From Blepharisma stoltei (lineage: Eukaryota > Ciliophora > Heterotrichea > Heterotrichida > Blepharismidae): a DNA stretch of 64,000 bases. Of this stretch, positions 1-10,367 are shown one piece after another. The stretch is taken from contig CAJZBQ010000032.1 of NCBI GenBank assembly GCA_914767885.1, positions 124,001-188,000 of the forward strand. Direction: 5' to 3'. The position numbers and the translations under genes were made by a program. Under the pieces are notes generated by a model. The model saw only the letters and a list, made by a program, of their open reading frames with translations. It did not search any database and was not told the DNA's origin. Each line of letters starts with the position of its first letter. Within the stretch, counting starts at the first letter, position 1.

Positions 1-994
1 AGTTTTTGAGATGGCTCAATCGAAATGACGCTGCAATTTTTTTGGTACTTAACCCGCAAAATTTTGCCTCTACTGAACTCGGATATCCTTATTATAGAAG
101 CATTTCTCATAGGAGATTCAGGCTCGTATGTGGGCGAGCAGCATAGTCCAAGACAGTCTTCATTTAAATCTTTTAGCTTGAGGCTTTTATCGATAATTAA
201 ATCAATGTCAGGTATATGTGAGTCATAATCCATTATGCATACATCATAACCTTCAGACTTAGTCCCATATGGAAGTTTAATTGGCTTTGGAGTATTGTTA
301 ATGCATACGATGATTGTTTTTTTAATAAGGTCCAATACCTTATCTTCAATTGAAATTTTTATATTCAAAAATTTTGTTGAGTCGAATAAATAGACTTTTA
401 TGCTAATAAAATCAGCACTTCGGATGGTTGATTCTGTAGCTTCCTGTCGTCACAAAACCTCTGACAACAACTTCAATAGCAAACTTTCCATGCTTTTGAT
501 AACTAATATATTTTTATATATATAAAAATTTGCATGATATGAAAATCGTTCGATCAAGGATAGGGGTTAATCTTCCCAATTTTTAGGAATTTTTACAGTC
601 AATCGTTCGATCAAGGATGGGGGAGTCAGCATTTTTTATCTGACAGATTTGAAGGCTCTTTTAGTGATTGAGTCAATAAGGAAGTTCTCTTTTCAGTTAT
701 ATCATTTGAGAGATACTCATCTTCTTTTAGAATAATTATATCAGAATCATTATTCGTACTTAAGTCCGATTGAGGCTCCAGAATTGGCGAGGGGTCATTA
801 GCTTCATTTTCTACTTCATTTCAAGAAATATTTTTGGAACTCTGAGGAGAACTCAAAAGTAGCTGGTGAATTTTAGAGCTGTAGGAAATCACCTCTAGTT
901 CACCATTATTCTCAGCATTGTTTTGTGGGTCGAATCCATTACAACTATTAAGGCTTGCAAATCGGCTAAGCTCGAAAGACTCTGAGAATTCCAT
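1..994 (-). CDS. SIN1/AVO1-like TORC2 subunit, 3' part off window
   Basis: The minus-strand frame opens at ATG 994 (MEFSESFELSRF), reads TGA as Trp near 821-823, is interrupted by a MITE-like IES at about 415-625, and resumes from 414 to the window edge. The part after the IES (IKVYLFDSTKFLNIKIS...) looks ubiquitin-like. It is followed by YDVCIMDYDSHIPDIDLIID, which resembles the CRIM signature of SIN1 (Y-x-LR-x-DDDG-x-P-DEDFPALD), and RISEFSRGKILRVKY could open a PH domain. SIN1 targets TORC2 substrates at membranes. The family call is inference from short motifs. The two halves are one base out of phase after simple excision, so the joint is unresolved. The codons upstream of 994 are also open, so the start could lie further upstream. 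Confidence 0.5.
415..625 (-). mobile_element. Truncated type-2 MITE-like IES in the SIN1-like gene
   Basis: The right end carries two spaced copies of the type-2 terminal repeat (CGTTCGATCAAGGATGGGGG) at about 548-576 and 602-624. It matches the right ~220 bp of the full-length element at 35484-36051. The left palindromic end is missing. Both flanks read TCAGCA (412-417 and 626-631). Excision between these would remove 214 bp. Confidence 0.75.
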
Positions 995-1486
995 TATTTT
1001 TGTTGAGGTCAGAAGTTTTAAAGAGAAAATTGGACAGATAAATATGGTCGTTTTAATACCTTTAAGACACAATAAATTGAAGAAATCAGAAAATAAGTTA
1101 AGAATTTTTTAAAGATTTGGCTTTAAATTTACTGGCTATGCTATGCTATCTTTTTTTAATAAAATACCATACTTTATTTAAATAATGACTGAATTATGAT
1201 CTTATATTCTAACAAGTTTTTTAAGTCTAAAGACTTAAAAATAAAGCAATTTTTAAAGATAAAATATCCTATTAATGAAAATTGACAATATCACATCTAA
1301 ATACAATAAATGCTTTATTTATTAGTTACAAAATGAACCTATATGTCATGAAAATTTTTGGGTAATAATATTTGGATTCTCTTACAAAAAATCAGAGGAT
1401 TCTAATTATGAATATTAAAAATCATTAAATACTCTAAATTTATACTTACAATTGATTAAATATTAACAAAATAAATACCAAATGAA
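995..1486. other. AT-rich intergenic stretch
   Basis: This lies between the start of the SIN1-like gene and the 3' end of the CDPK gene. It is very AT-rich. I see no sustained frame, repeat or RNA gene. Confidence 0.5.
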
Positions 1487-3407
1487 TTATTTGGAAAAAA
1501 TATTTTCAACAAAGCACGCAAATTGTTGAAAATCCATCCCATCTGATTCTAATCCTTCAATAAAATCATCATGGGCTATGTTCCTATCAATTGCCTCAAT
1601 TATATCTAATAAGGCAATTTTCCCCTTTTTACTTCTATCAATATAGTTAAATACTTCATGCAATTTTTCCTGAGTTGTCACAATATGTTTATCGACTGAA
1701 ATTGCAATAAATTCGATAAACGACAAATTAAAATCCTCAAAATGAGGAGAAGACTCAGCATGTTCAGCCCTTTGCTTTATTTGATGCTCACTATTTATAA
1801 ACTGTTCAATTTGATCTTTAATTTCAATATCAGAACTGAGAAAACTCAAATAATTCAAAACATACTTCTCAAAATTGTTTAACCCTTGGTAGTTTTTTAC
1901 CAAGAAAGGATCATAATTATAAACCTTTTGTGATCCTATTTTAACATCCACAAGCCAAGGATGATTTAAGGCTTCTTTTGCTGAAATTCTATCACTTGGG
2001 CTGATAGTTAGTAATTTTCTTACTAAATCTTTTGCTGACTCCCCCCCCCTCCGTGAGTGAACAAAAAAAATTTTTGTTCACTCACGGAGGGGGGTTAATT
2101 TTTTTTTTAAAAAAATTTATATATAAATTTTATAAAAAATATTTTTTTTTCTAAATTTAAAAAAATCCTAATTCGCAAAAATTGGAAGGCAAATATTAAT
2201 TTAATTTATAAAATTTATGTTTTAAAGAGCAATTCGTTTAAAATTAAATAGAATTAGCTCTAGATTTTATTATACTAATTATCATTTATATATCAAAAAT
2301 TTTTTCCATAAAAAATTTTTGTATTAAAAAAATTTTTGTTCACTCACGGAGGGTGGGGTTTTTGGGCAAAAAATGGTGATTTTTTCTAATGGTTTTGTTC
2401 ACTCACGGAGGGGGAGGGGGAGTGAGTCACTAACCAAGCTTCATTCCTCTTCTTCAAAGCTTGGACTAAAGTTAAGGATTGTATTAAGCATCTCATCTTC
2501 AGAGTTGCCTATATAAGGAGGATTTCCAGATAGCATCATATAAAGTACTACTCCTAGGCTTCACTCATCGCATTTTTCATTATAGCTCCCTTGCAATACT
2601 TCAGGGGCCATATAATAAGAACTTCCGACTTTTGCACTTACTCGCTATTGATATAAATGCATTGAAACGATTCAGTTAAAGTTTATTTATAACAATTAAG
2701 ATCTTCTTTCTAATAAAATTCAATTAAATTAATGCAATTGCATTATAAAAGAGAATAGCATAATTAATATCATTAAAGGTATTAATTCGAAAAACTTGTG
2801 ATTTAAAGTTGGTCCAGATGATGGACGAAAACCGCAATTTAATTTAAGTCGAAAAAAAATTTATTTGAGTCATTTTATAAGTTAGAACATTTTTATTGTA
2901 ATAATCTGAAGCTATTCCAAAATCAACCAATTTAATAATAGCATTATTGCTGATACTGGACAATAAGAAATTTTCAGGTTTAACATCTCTATGGACAATA
3001 TTTTGGCCATGGATATAACTAATTGCCGACACCATTTGTTTAAATAATTGCGCACAGTCTTTTTCCATTATTGCTCCCTCAAGAAGCCTGTTATAAAGGT
3101 CGCCCTCAGGGCAGTATTCTAAGGCTAAATAAATGTTTCTGAAATCTTCAGAGACCTCATAAAGCTTGATTATATTTGGGTGGTCCAAACGCTTTAGAAT
3201 TTCTGCTTCATTGCTAACATTACAATTTTTCTGTTTAGGAATGATTTTTATCGCTGCTTCTCGAAAAATATTGGGAATGGTGCCTAGAAATATTGTTCCT
3301 GCTGATCCTTCAGCGATGCATTCTTTGCGGAGCCTATAATTCCTTCTCTCTGAGTTTGGGTAAAAATGAACGAATTTGTCCTTCAACATTCTTTCGAGAT
3401 CTTTCAT
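1487..3407 (-). CDS. Calcium-dependent protein kinase, interrupted by two IESs
   Basis: The kinase domain starts early, with a glycine-loop-like IAEGSAGTIFLG. It has AIKIIPK (lysine), IVHRDVKPENF (catalytic loop), LVDFGIA (DFG) and SSYYMAPEVLQG (activation segment). The C-terminus has degenerate EF-hands (FNYIDRSKKGKIALLDIIEAID region and GMDFQQFACFVENIF), as in CDPKs. Two insertions break the frame. Removing 2641-2863 (TTA repeats) joins KMTQ to ISAKVGSSYYM. Removing 387 bp at the TGA repeats around 2039-2422 joins EEEWSLV to SDSAKDLVRKLL. Both joins are in frame and fall at expected kinase positions. TGA encodes Trp in EEEWSLV. It probably phosphorylates proteins in response to Ca2+. The EF-hand loops look weak, so Ca2+ binding is uncertain. 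Confidence 0.88.
2039..2422 (+). mobile_element. Type-1 MITE-like IES (384 bp) in the CDPK gene
   Basis: Flanked by TGA at 2036-2038 and 2423-2425. It begins CTCCCC and ends GGGGAG. The left end is a perfect hairpin of CTCCGTGAGTGAAC and its complement (about 2049-2090). The right end holds two direct copies of GTTCACTCACGGAGGG separated by about 45 bp. It is nearly the same length and sequence as the intergenic copy at 50472-50856. Excision restores the kinase frame. Confidence 0.9.
2641..2863. mobile_element. 223-bp IES in the CDPK activation segment
   Basis: Bounded by TTA at 2638-2640 and 2861-2863 on the plus strand. Excision joins the two kinase parts in frame just before the APE motif. 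I see no clear terminal inverted repeat. A TA-only junction at the nearer TA would leave a TAG stop, so the TAA/TTA boundary is the better one. Confidence 0.8.
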
Positions 3408-3485
3408 CTTTTATTATCAGAAATTGAATTATTTTAGCATAAAGGGAAATAAAAGATCACCAAAATACTATTAATTTTTACCTTA

Positions 3486-3597
3486 CTCCCACCCCATCCT
3501 TTATCAATATTAATTTTCTATATAATTTTTCCAAAAATTTTTTAAATCCCATCCTTGATCGAATGATCAGGAGCATTCGATAAAGTATAGAGGGAAG
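3486..3597 (-). mobile_element. 112-bp mini version of the type-2 MITE
   Basis: Flanked by TTA at 3483-3485 and 3598-3600. In the minus-type orientation it shows the two spaced terminal repeats (CATCCTTTATCAAT and CATCCTTGATCGAATGA), followed at once by a decayed hairpin ending AGGGAAG. The element is reduced to its two ends. It lies in the 5' flank of the CDPK gene. Confidence 0.6.
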
Positions 3598-3600
3598 TTA

Positions 3601-5493
3601 GAAAAGTGTTTTGCATTTTTATTAGTTATAAATGTTCCATATGGGTGATTGAATAAAATCTGTAAAAATAGCCAGCAAAAGAACGGTAATTGCTGAAATA
3701 ATTTATCAAGGAATATGGACTGCTAAAAGGCAATAAAAACTGCGATTTTTTAAAAAGCTAAAAAATTCTATTAAAATGCTATATAAGTGAGATTAATGTA
3801 TTGGCGTTGGGTAAAAGTTAAAAAGTAGTTAAAAACAATCAAAAAAATTATGAATTATTTGAAAATTCATGATGGTGAAAATTAATAAAATATAAGGTCA
3901 AAATAATTTGTTAGATAGGTAGTTAATTTTAGCATATATACAAAATAATAGTGTCAAAGATTTAGTGAACTTTTAAAAAGAAACTCAAATATATAGGGCT
4001 TTATTAATATTTCGACTCTTAATATAATTAAAGTAGCTTCATAGCCCAGAAATATTCACATCATGGACAAAAATATATTGTCATGTTACTTATAGAAGAA
4101 CCCTGTAGTTTCCAAAGGACCAGCTCCATCATTACCGCCCCTCAGTCTACCCACAAGCTTATGTACTACATAAAAAAGGGTACTCCTTCAGGATAAGAGC
4201 CCAACATGAAAAGTTCAAAATAGTTGAATCCTCTACTATCTGTCAAAATGGAAGTTCGAAGCTTAGGTCTAAATCATGGTTTAATAGTGGAAATTAGTCC
4301 CGATTGCCCAGAAAAATAGCTACTTGCTCTGTTGGGATATCTTTTTTTAAACTTTCGACTCTTTTTTCAGAAGCAAAAACTAAGAAGTATGTGGTCAGCT
4401 ATCCTGACATTGCGCTCATCAAGCCAGGAAAAATCTGGCCGGATGCACACTCTCGAACGCCATCCTCCCTCCTCGAGGTGCTTGCACACCCTATGTGATA
4501 TCGGCTGTAGGAGTTTATAGAGTAAGATGTTCGCTATGCCATTTAATGTTGGGCCAAAAATATATAATTGCAAGTATAGCTAAAATATTATTTTTGAAAC
4601 TAATTAACGAATTTTCTTTCACTTTGAATTAATTGATTTTGGGAAGTCAACTTTAATAAATTTTTCGCCCAGAATAATCTTAAAAATAAGCTAAACTTTG
4701 CTACTTTATAAAAATCTTTACCTACTCTCCACAGAAATTTAAAACTCTTATGATTAAGTAAATTTCTTTTCTCTCTCGTGGAGGTATTAGGCTCGATCTA
4801 ATAACTAACAAATTACTTGCATGAGAATTTCATAAAATAATTTTATATTTTTTAAAATATTTTTTTAATATTTTTATTATTTAAAATCCTCTTGAAAAAT
4901 CTTATGAATTTGGAATTTTCATAAATAAAATTTCATTTTATATATTTCACACCAAGTAATAAACAAAGAAATAATTATTATTAAATGGTGGGAGTTAGAA
5001 TTTTCATTATCTATATTTCAAGGAAAAATGATAATTACTGATAAGAGATGCTTTATTACATCTTAGCTATATTTAAAATCAATTATACAATAAATAAACG
5101 CTGTTAGCTCCAGAGATGGACATGATCAGAAATGCTTTTAAATGCAAATAAAATGTCATTTATTTATATATAATTCACTAGCTTATCCCAATTTATAGCA
5201 AAATTTTAATTAATTATTAATTGAATTAAATTTACATTATTTGAGTAATATTAGATATAATAATTTTAGTGCCATTTCATCTATAAAAACCAAAACTTCA
5301 CACCAAAAGAATTCATTTATAAAAGCTAAGAGATATAAAAAATAAACTTTTAATTTTTTAATAAATTGTTGTCAGTATGCTTCTTATATTTTTAATATAG
5401 GGGGAGTAAGCTAAATATCAATATTTCATTCAAGATAATTTAATATGCCACCTAAATATTAAAAAATTCAATTAGGTATACTATTTAAGCCTG
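3601..5493. other. Non-coding stretch with a GC-richer, retroposon-like patch
   Basis: Mostly AT-rich. From about 4090 to 4540 the base composition rises and matches the look of the GC-rich insertions at 7468, 34757 and 46483, but I could not find flanking duplications. Short open frames there have no coding character. At 5401 the string GGGGGAGTAAG resembles a decayed MITE end next to the F-box gene. Confidence 0.4.
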
Positions 5494-7152
5494 ATGCTAC
5501 CTCAACCTATTGTCTATGAAATTGTTTCATATCTTAGCTTACCTGAACTCTTTACAGTTACACAAGTGAACAAGTCCTTCAACAAAGCAGCTGAGACTCC
5601 TTCCCTTTGGAAAAGAGAGTTTCTAAGGATCTGAATCCAAGATCAAGATTTAAAATCTGAGCTTGAATTTAATGTCCACGGATTTTGGAAATATCTATGC
5701 ATTAAAGGACTCAAATCTCAAATCAATTGGAAAAACCTATCAGGGAGCTTATTTACAGACGCAGAAGTTTCGTTCCTTTATGATGAACTCCAAACTGCTT
5801 TGAAATCTCCTCTAATCCCTTGCATAGCTTTTAGAAGGGACATACATTCATTCCCTACATTACTACAAGATGTCTTTGGAAACCCTATGGATCAATTTTC
5901 AGAGGATATGGACATAGATTACATTAGCACATTTGAAAATTATATGAACTCAGCCGGGAGTTACTTATGTGCTGAAATTCAGAGTTTATCAGATTTAACC
6001 TTATTAGCCGCCTCAAGATGAAATTTAGTATCAGCTGAGGCCATATGTGAAGATAGGCCAAGCAACAGTTCAGAGTCTACCTGCGATACTGATGAAGAAG
6101 TTTCATGCAAATTTTCTTATAAAGGAACAAAAAGCCTTTTATTACAATTTTATGCGTGCTTAAAAAAATCAATTGAGCTATTCTGTGAAGGAGTTTCTTA
6201 CAGTTTATTAGAAAGCAATGACATAATAAACGAATATGTGCAAACTTGGAATAATTTTTCAGCCTCAACTAAAAATATCAATGATTTATTCAGCCCTTTG
6301 ACAGAAATGATCAATGAAGTGTATGATGCAAAATTCGGAGAAAATTGTGAAGCTCCAAGGCTGAATTTGGTAAGAATTATGATTGCTTGTTGGAGGAGGA
6401 TTGTTTTTGAAAGAGTCCAAGACAAATTGATTGACCAAATTTTAAGGATGATTAAGCAAGAAAGGATCTCAGTGATTGAACAAAAAACAGATTACAACGT
6501 GCTTGATAGCTTAAAAGGCGTTGTGGATGCAATTATGGATATTAGCTTAAATGAACTTACAGTTTATTTAAAAAATCATTCAAAACTGCAATTAGAGGGC
6601 CCATATTTAGGACTTCATGAAGCAATTCTTTCAGCCTCATATGAAAATTACTCAGAGTTATCATTATCTACTTCTAACCTAGCCTTATTTTTTGAAAAAG
6701 AGCACGATCTTTTATCAAATTTCCTACCGAATTCTACATTAATGCAACTAAACCAGCTTAAAATCAAAATTTTAATTTCCAGCCTCCAAAACTCTTTAGT
6801 CCAAGAATTCCAAAGTTTCAAGCCAAACCCATTCCTAGCTTCCTCTCGGCACTATTCCAAAGACTTTGCAGCCTTTTTATATCAAATTGACTCCAACACA
6901 CACAAAATTTCAGCATTCCTTGACTTTTGTACAAGTAACTTAAACCTAGCAAAAGATTTAGAAATGCTTGAAATGCTAAACAAAGAACTATACAATGAAC
7001 TTACAGTAGAAGATGACTATTTCATAGAGCGAAGAGCAGAACTCGCAGGAGTTCCCACAAGCATACAGCCAGAAAAGCTTTTGTTGTTCTCCACCTGCCG
7101 AGACCTAACATATCCTCAGTTGAAGAATCTATTAAAAGCCTGTACAGTTTAA
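5494..7152 (+). CDS. F-box protein, large helical C-terminus
   Basis: 552 codons from ATG 5494 to TAA, with TGA as Trp at FLRIWIQ and AASRWNL. Residues 1-45 (LPQPIVYEIVSYLSLPELFTV..VNKSFNKAAETPSLWKREF) fit an F-box. The rest is a long mostly helical segment with no domain I recognise. F-box proteins bring substrates to SCF ubiquitin ligases by binding Skp1, and a cullin gene lies at 44135-46445 in this window. No intron or IES is needed. Confidence 0.75.
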
Positions 7153-7228
7153 TGATTGTATGTTTAATCAATTTTCGCTTTTTTTAATTAAATTCTCGAA
7201 TATTTCACCTAATTTTTTTAAAATTAAA

Positions 7229-8412
7229 TTATGCTCCTTTCTCATCATTTTCTAAACTTTTTAAAGCTTCAGTTAATAAGACAGACTTTTCAATGCAGCT
7301 TTGGATTAAGCTGGAGTAAAGTGCTCTTTCATCTTGAATCAGCTGGATTCTGATTCTTAATGAAGGGTGGATTTCTTTAGAAGGGTCATTAACATCAAGC
7401 TTATACCATCCTTCTTTGACTCTTTGGTCTTCTAGATCGTTTAATTTAATTTGGAAACCTCCAAATATAATCAAAAAATGGCGTCATTCGAATTTTCTGG
7501 TCTCCCGCTGAAAATTTCTCTTCCTCAATTTTTTTGATTATGAGGTTTGGCCTTCCCCAGGGAATTTAACCCGGCAATGACAGGGCTTTAAGTTCCTGTG
7601 GTGTGCGACGCAGGAATCCTGTCACTCAGGGAATTCAAATTCCTGGTAGGATGCCACTAATCCCAGGCGGTGTGGCGAATGGGACCTTTAGGGCCTGACG
7701 GACCCAAGTTGGTTTGCCTGAGAGCCGGAAGGACGGCTGTCGAAACCCGAATGCCGAAGCCTATGGAATCATTCAGCTTGAAGCCAGGTAGCGCACGAAA
7801 TTTTGGTGGAGAGGAAAACCAAGAAGCAGGACGAAGCCTGCGCATGTGATGTGGTATTGGACGTTAAGCGTATATAAATAATCAAATAAGTAAGAAACCT
7901 CCAAATAAGTGATTTTCTGATGAATTTTCTTTGGACCACACTTTAAAAGAGAGACTTGAGAAATTATCCAAGGTTTGTTTCAGCTCAAATAGCCTATACC
8001 AATATGGCTTATATGTATCAGATGCAGTTGTTTCACAAATAGGACCTTTAGGTTCTAATTGAACAGTCACATAAGGCTGTCCCTTAGTAAAGCACAAGCC
8101 TTCTGTGTACAGGCTAACACCTTTCTGGATTTCAATATTTAATTCCGGAATTTGTGGAGACCCAGCAGTAATTGAATCAAGCTTTGCTTGAAATTCAAGT
8201 TTTTTCCGCTGATAAAGTCTCAATTTTTCCTCCAGCCCTCGTTTATTCGTATCTTCTGCAATAGTTTGATCAATTGTTCTTTCGTACGGTATGCACAAGA
8301 AGCTCTGGTCATTTTTTCCGTTATAGTCTTTCATATGCTGCTCTAGCTCGCTTTTCGATACTCTACTTGTACAATCTCCCATATTAGTTATCACATTAGT
8401 TATTGTATTCAC
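7229..8412 (-). CDS. C2-domain protein with N-myristoylation start, split by an insertion
   Basis: Two parts (8412-7908 and 7453-7229) become one frame when the 440-bp insertion between GAAACCTCCAAATA repeats is removed, giving ENHLFGGFQIKLNDL. The C-terminal half (VTVQLEPKGPICETT..WYRLFELKQTLDNFSSLSFKVWSKEN) has the strand pattern of a C2 domain. The likely start is the internal ATG at 8382, giving MGDCTSRVSK, a typical N-myristoylation signal. The upstream ATG at 8412 adds ten residues. A membrane-associated signalling or trafficking protein is inferred. Confidence 0.65.
7454..7907. mobile_element. GC-rich retroposon-like insertion with 14-bp target duplication
   Basis: GAAACCTCCAAATA is present at 7454-7467 and 7894-7907. 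Between the copies lies about 426 bp of sequence much richer in G and C than the window. It has no long TGA-tolerant frame and no inverted repeats. The 14-bp duplication and lack of TIRs suggest insertion by a LINE-type mechanism. The duplication ends in TA in both copies, so IES-type excision at that TA would restore the C2 gene. Confidence 0.75.
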
Positions 8413-8425
8413 ATAATTAGTCTAT

Positions 8426-9160
8426 TTAAAGCTTTATTCTTGAATAAATCATCACATCGTCAACAGCAAAACTTGCCAAGCAAGGCTCAGATTTTAAGGT
8501 TGACCCAAATTTAACTTCTGCTGATTCGCTGATGTGAGGCACAGTAACATCAATATGAATCCCATAGCGGGTGTCTGGGAATTCTTGTCCACATATCTTT
8601 AGTCCACTGTGATGAGAAAGGCCACTTTGGCTTCATACGATATTTCCATCAATTTTCATATAGGCTGATTCGCCATTCCATGGGCCTAGCATATGTAAAG
8701 TTGCAGTTACTCTTAGTAAATTGTGCCTTGAAATATTGAAAGTTTTCCCGAGCTCTTGTTCGGCTAGCTCACATTTTCCTCCTAAGAAATGGTTAATTCC
8801 ATCACAAGAGTGCCTGTCTAGGTGAGACCAGCCTTCGTGAGAATTTTGAAAAGTGTTGTGCTCTTTTAAGGACCAAGAAGTTTCAAGAAATGAAGAGGAA
8901 GATTGAGTGGAAAACAGTAAGTCACCTTCAATTGTTATAGAGCCTGTTCCTGAAGTTATGGTGTCGACATATATTTTTTCAGCTGTCATGTAGGTTGAAT
9001 GAAGCTCGTTAGCCTTTAATGAAGAGGATATTGAGATGTCGCCGTCTGTTTCAAGAGATTCTGATTGGATTGAAGAGCAAGATACAATGCCGTGGACGTC
9101 AAAGTCGCCGTTGATTGTTGTGCCTGCTAAAGCAAATGGAATAAGTAAGAATATGAACAT
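8426..9160 (-). CDS. Secreted protein, unknown function
   Basis: 244 codons, TGA read as Trp in GNIVWSQSG, stop TAA 8426-8428. The N-terminus MFIFLLIPFALAGT is a clean signal peptide. It is followed by a Ser/Thr-rich beta-type segment (DGDISISSSLKANEL) and a Cys-containing C-terminal domain with SHLDRHSCDGINHFLGGKCE and KIDGNIVWSQSG. The pattern suggests an extracellular carbohydrate- or ligand-binding beta domain, but I do not recognise the family. Confidence 0.7.
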
Positions 9161-9755
9161 TATAAAAACGACTATAATAATTTTGTTTAGGCTTAAAACT
9201 AATTAAGGTATTTTTAAATTGATGAAATCTGAAACTTGGAATTTAGAATTCAGAATGAGGTCTAATTTACAAAACTTTAAATAATAATTATAACACAAAT
9301 ATATAAAAATTCTGAGAACAGGTATTAGTCATTGAGTTGTACAAAATTTTTTACCTCTTTTTGAAGCAGAAAATTTAAGTTAGCACTTTTCTTTTATAGT
9401 TTCAAGATAAGGATAATATTATTGCTGCCTGATATATTACTCTTATAACTTATAAAAGAGATTATCATAAATCTTCCTAAAGCAGTTTCGAAAATCATGC
9501 AAAAATTTTACTAGCATCAAGATTCAAATGATCTAAGTTTACTAAGAAGATAGATTTATAGTATATTTATTGCTTTCTTATGATTTTGAATTATAATTAT
9601 AGCTACACTTTTATTACTTAAGTTAATATCAGTATAAGGGTTTAAAGCTCTTTTCTGCAGTTTATATTTATTTCAGTAAAATTAAATTGGGATATATAGC
9701 TCGTCTATCAAAAATGATCACACGTGTGTAATGGAAAGCACAATTATTATAATAA
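9161..9755. other. Divergent intergenic region
   Basis: AT-rich spacer between the minus-strand secreted-protein gene and the plus-strand gene at 9756. It must hold both promoters. I see no repeat, RNA gene or element. Confidence 0.5.
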
Positions 9756-10148
9756 ATGGTATCAGCTTTAGAATTCTATACCTATGGATTGATAATTTAT
9801 ATCCCTACTGCTTTTATCCTTTCATTTCTATTTTCGCTTTGCAAGGCATCAGCCCGAGTTGAAGAACCAGTGATTGTTGAAGAAGTTAAAGAAAACCCTA
9901 AAGAAAAAATTCCTAAGGGCAAAAAAGGAAAAATTATCCCACCCGGGAAAGTAGCGTTATGCAAGTGTTGTAATAGATACCTCACAACTGATCCAAAACT
10001 CGTCAGCCATGAAGAAGGTCAAAAGCATAAACAAAAAGCTGCTGGATTTCCATTTAAAGGAGAATGGTATTCTATTGTAGATGAAGAAAAAATGAAGCAA
10101 GCACAAGCTCCTCAGCCAAAAGCAGCCGATAATAAAAAATCTAGATAA
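9756..10148 (+). CDS. Single-pass membrane protein with U1-type zinc finger
   Basis: 130 codons. One hydrophobic segment (about residues 9-28, YGLIIYIPTAFILSFLFSLC) is followed by a charged Lys/Glu linker. Then comes ALCKCCNRYLTTDPKLVSHEEGQKHKQKA, a C-x2-C-x12-H-x5-H finger like those of matrin/U1-type proteins. The tail is Lys/Ala/Pro-rich. It is probably anchored in an internal membrane with the finger in the cytosol. The specific function is unknown. Confidence 0.65.
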   Translation: MVSALEFYTYGLIIYIPTAFILSFLFSLCKASARVEEPVIVEEVKENPKEKIPKGKKGKIIPPGKVALCKCCNRYLTTDPKLVSHEEGQKHKQKAAGFPFKGEWYSIVDEEKMKQAQAPQPKAADNKKSR

Positions 10149-10367
10149 AATTTACCTATAAGAAATACAGTTATAATAGATTCTATAAGCATGATATAAA
10201 ATTCTAAAATGATGCTGCGCTTATATGCAACTATTTTCCTATGCAATGACAATATTGCTTTTTGAAAGATTAATAGTAACAAAAAATCACAGCCAAATCA
10301 ATACAGAAAGGCTATTCATTTTCAAAAAACACAAAATTTTTTGAATAATTTAGGTGTATTTTATTTC

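Noticed and set aside
2642-2863. TA boundary at AATAGCGAG for the second CDPK IES
   Set aside because: That joint leaves an in-frame TAG. The TAA/TTA boundary one codon further gives a clean kinase sequence.
4304-4573. Overlapping frames of 62-68 codons
   Set aside because: Three frames over the same GC-richer patch, no domain character. Looks like decayed mobile DNA.
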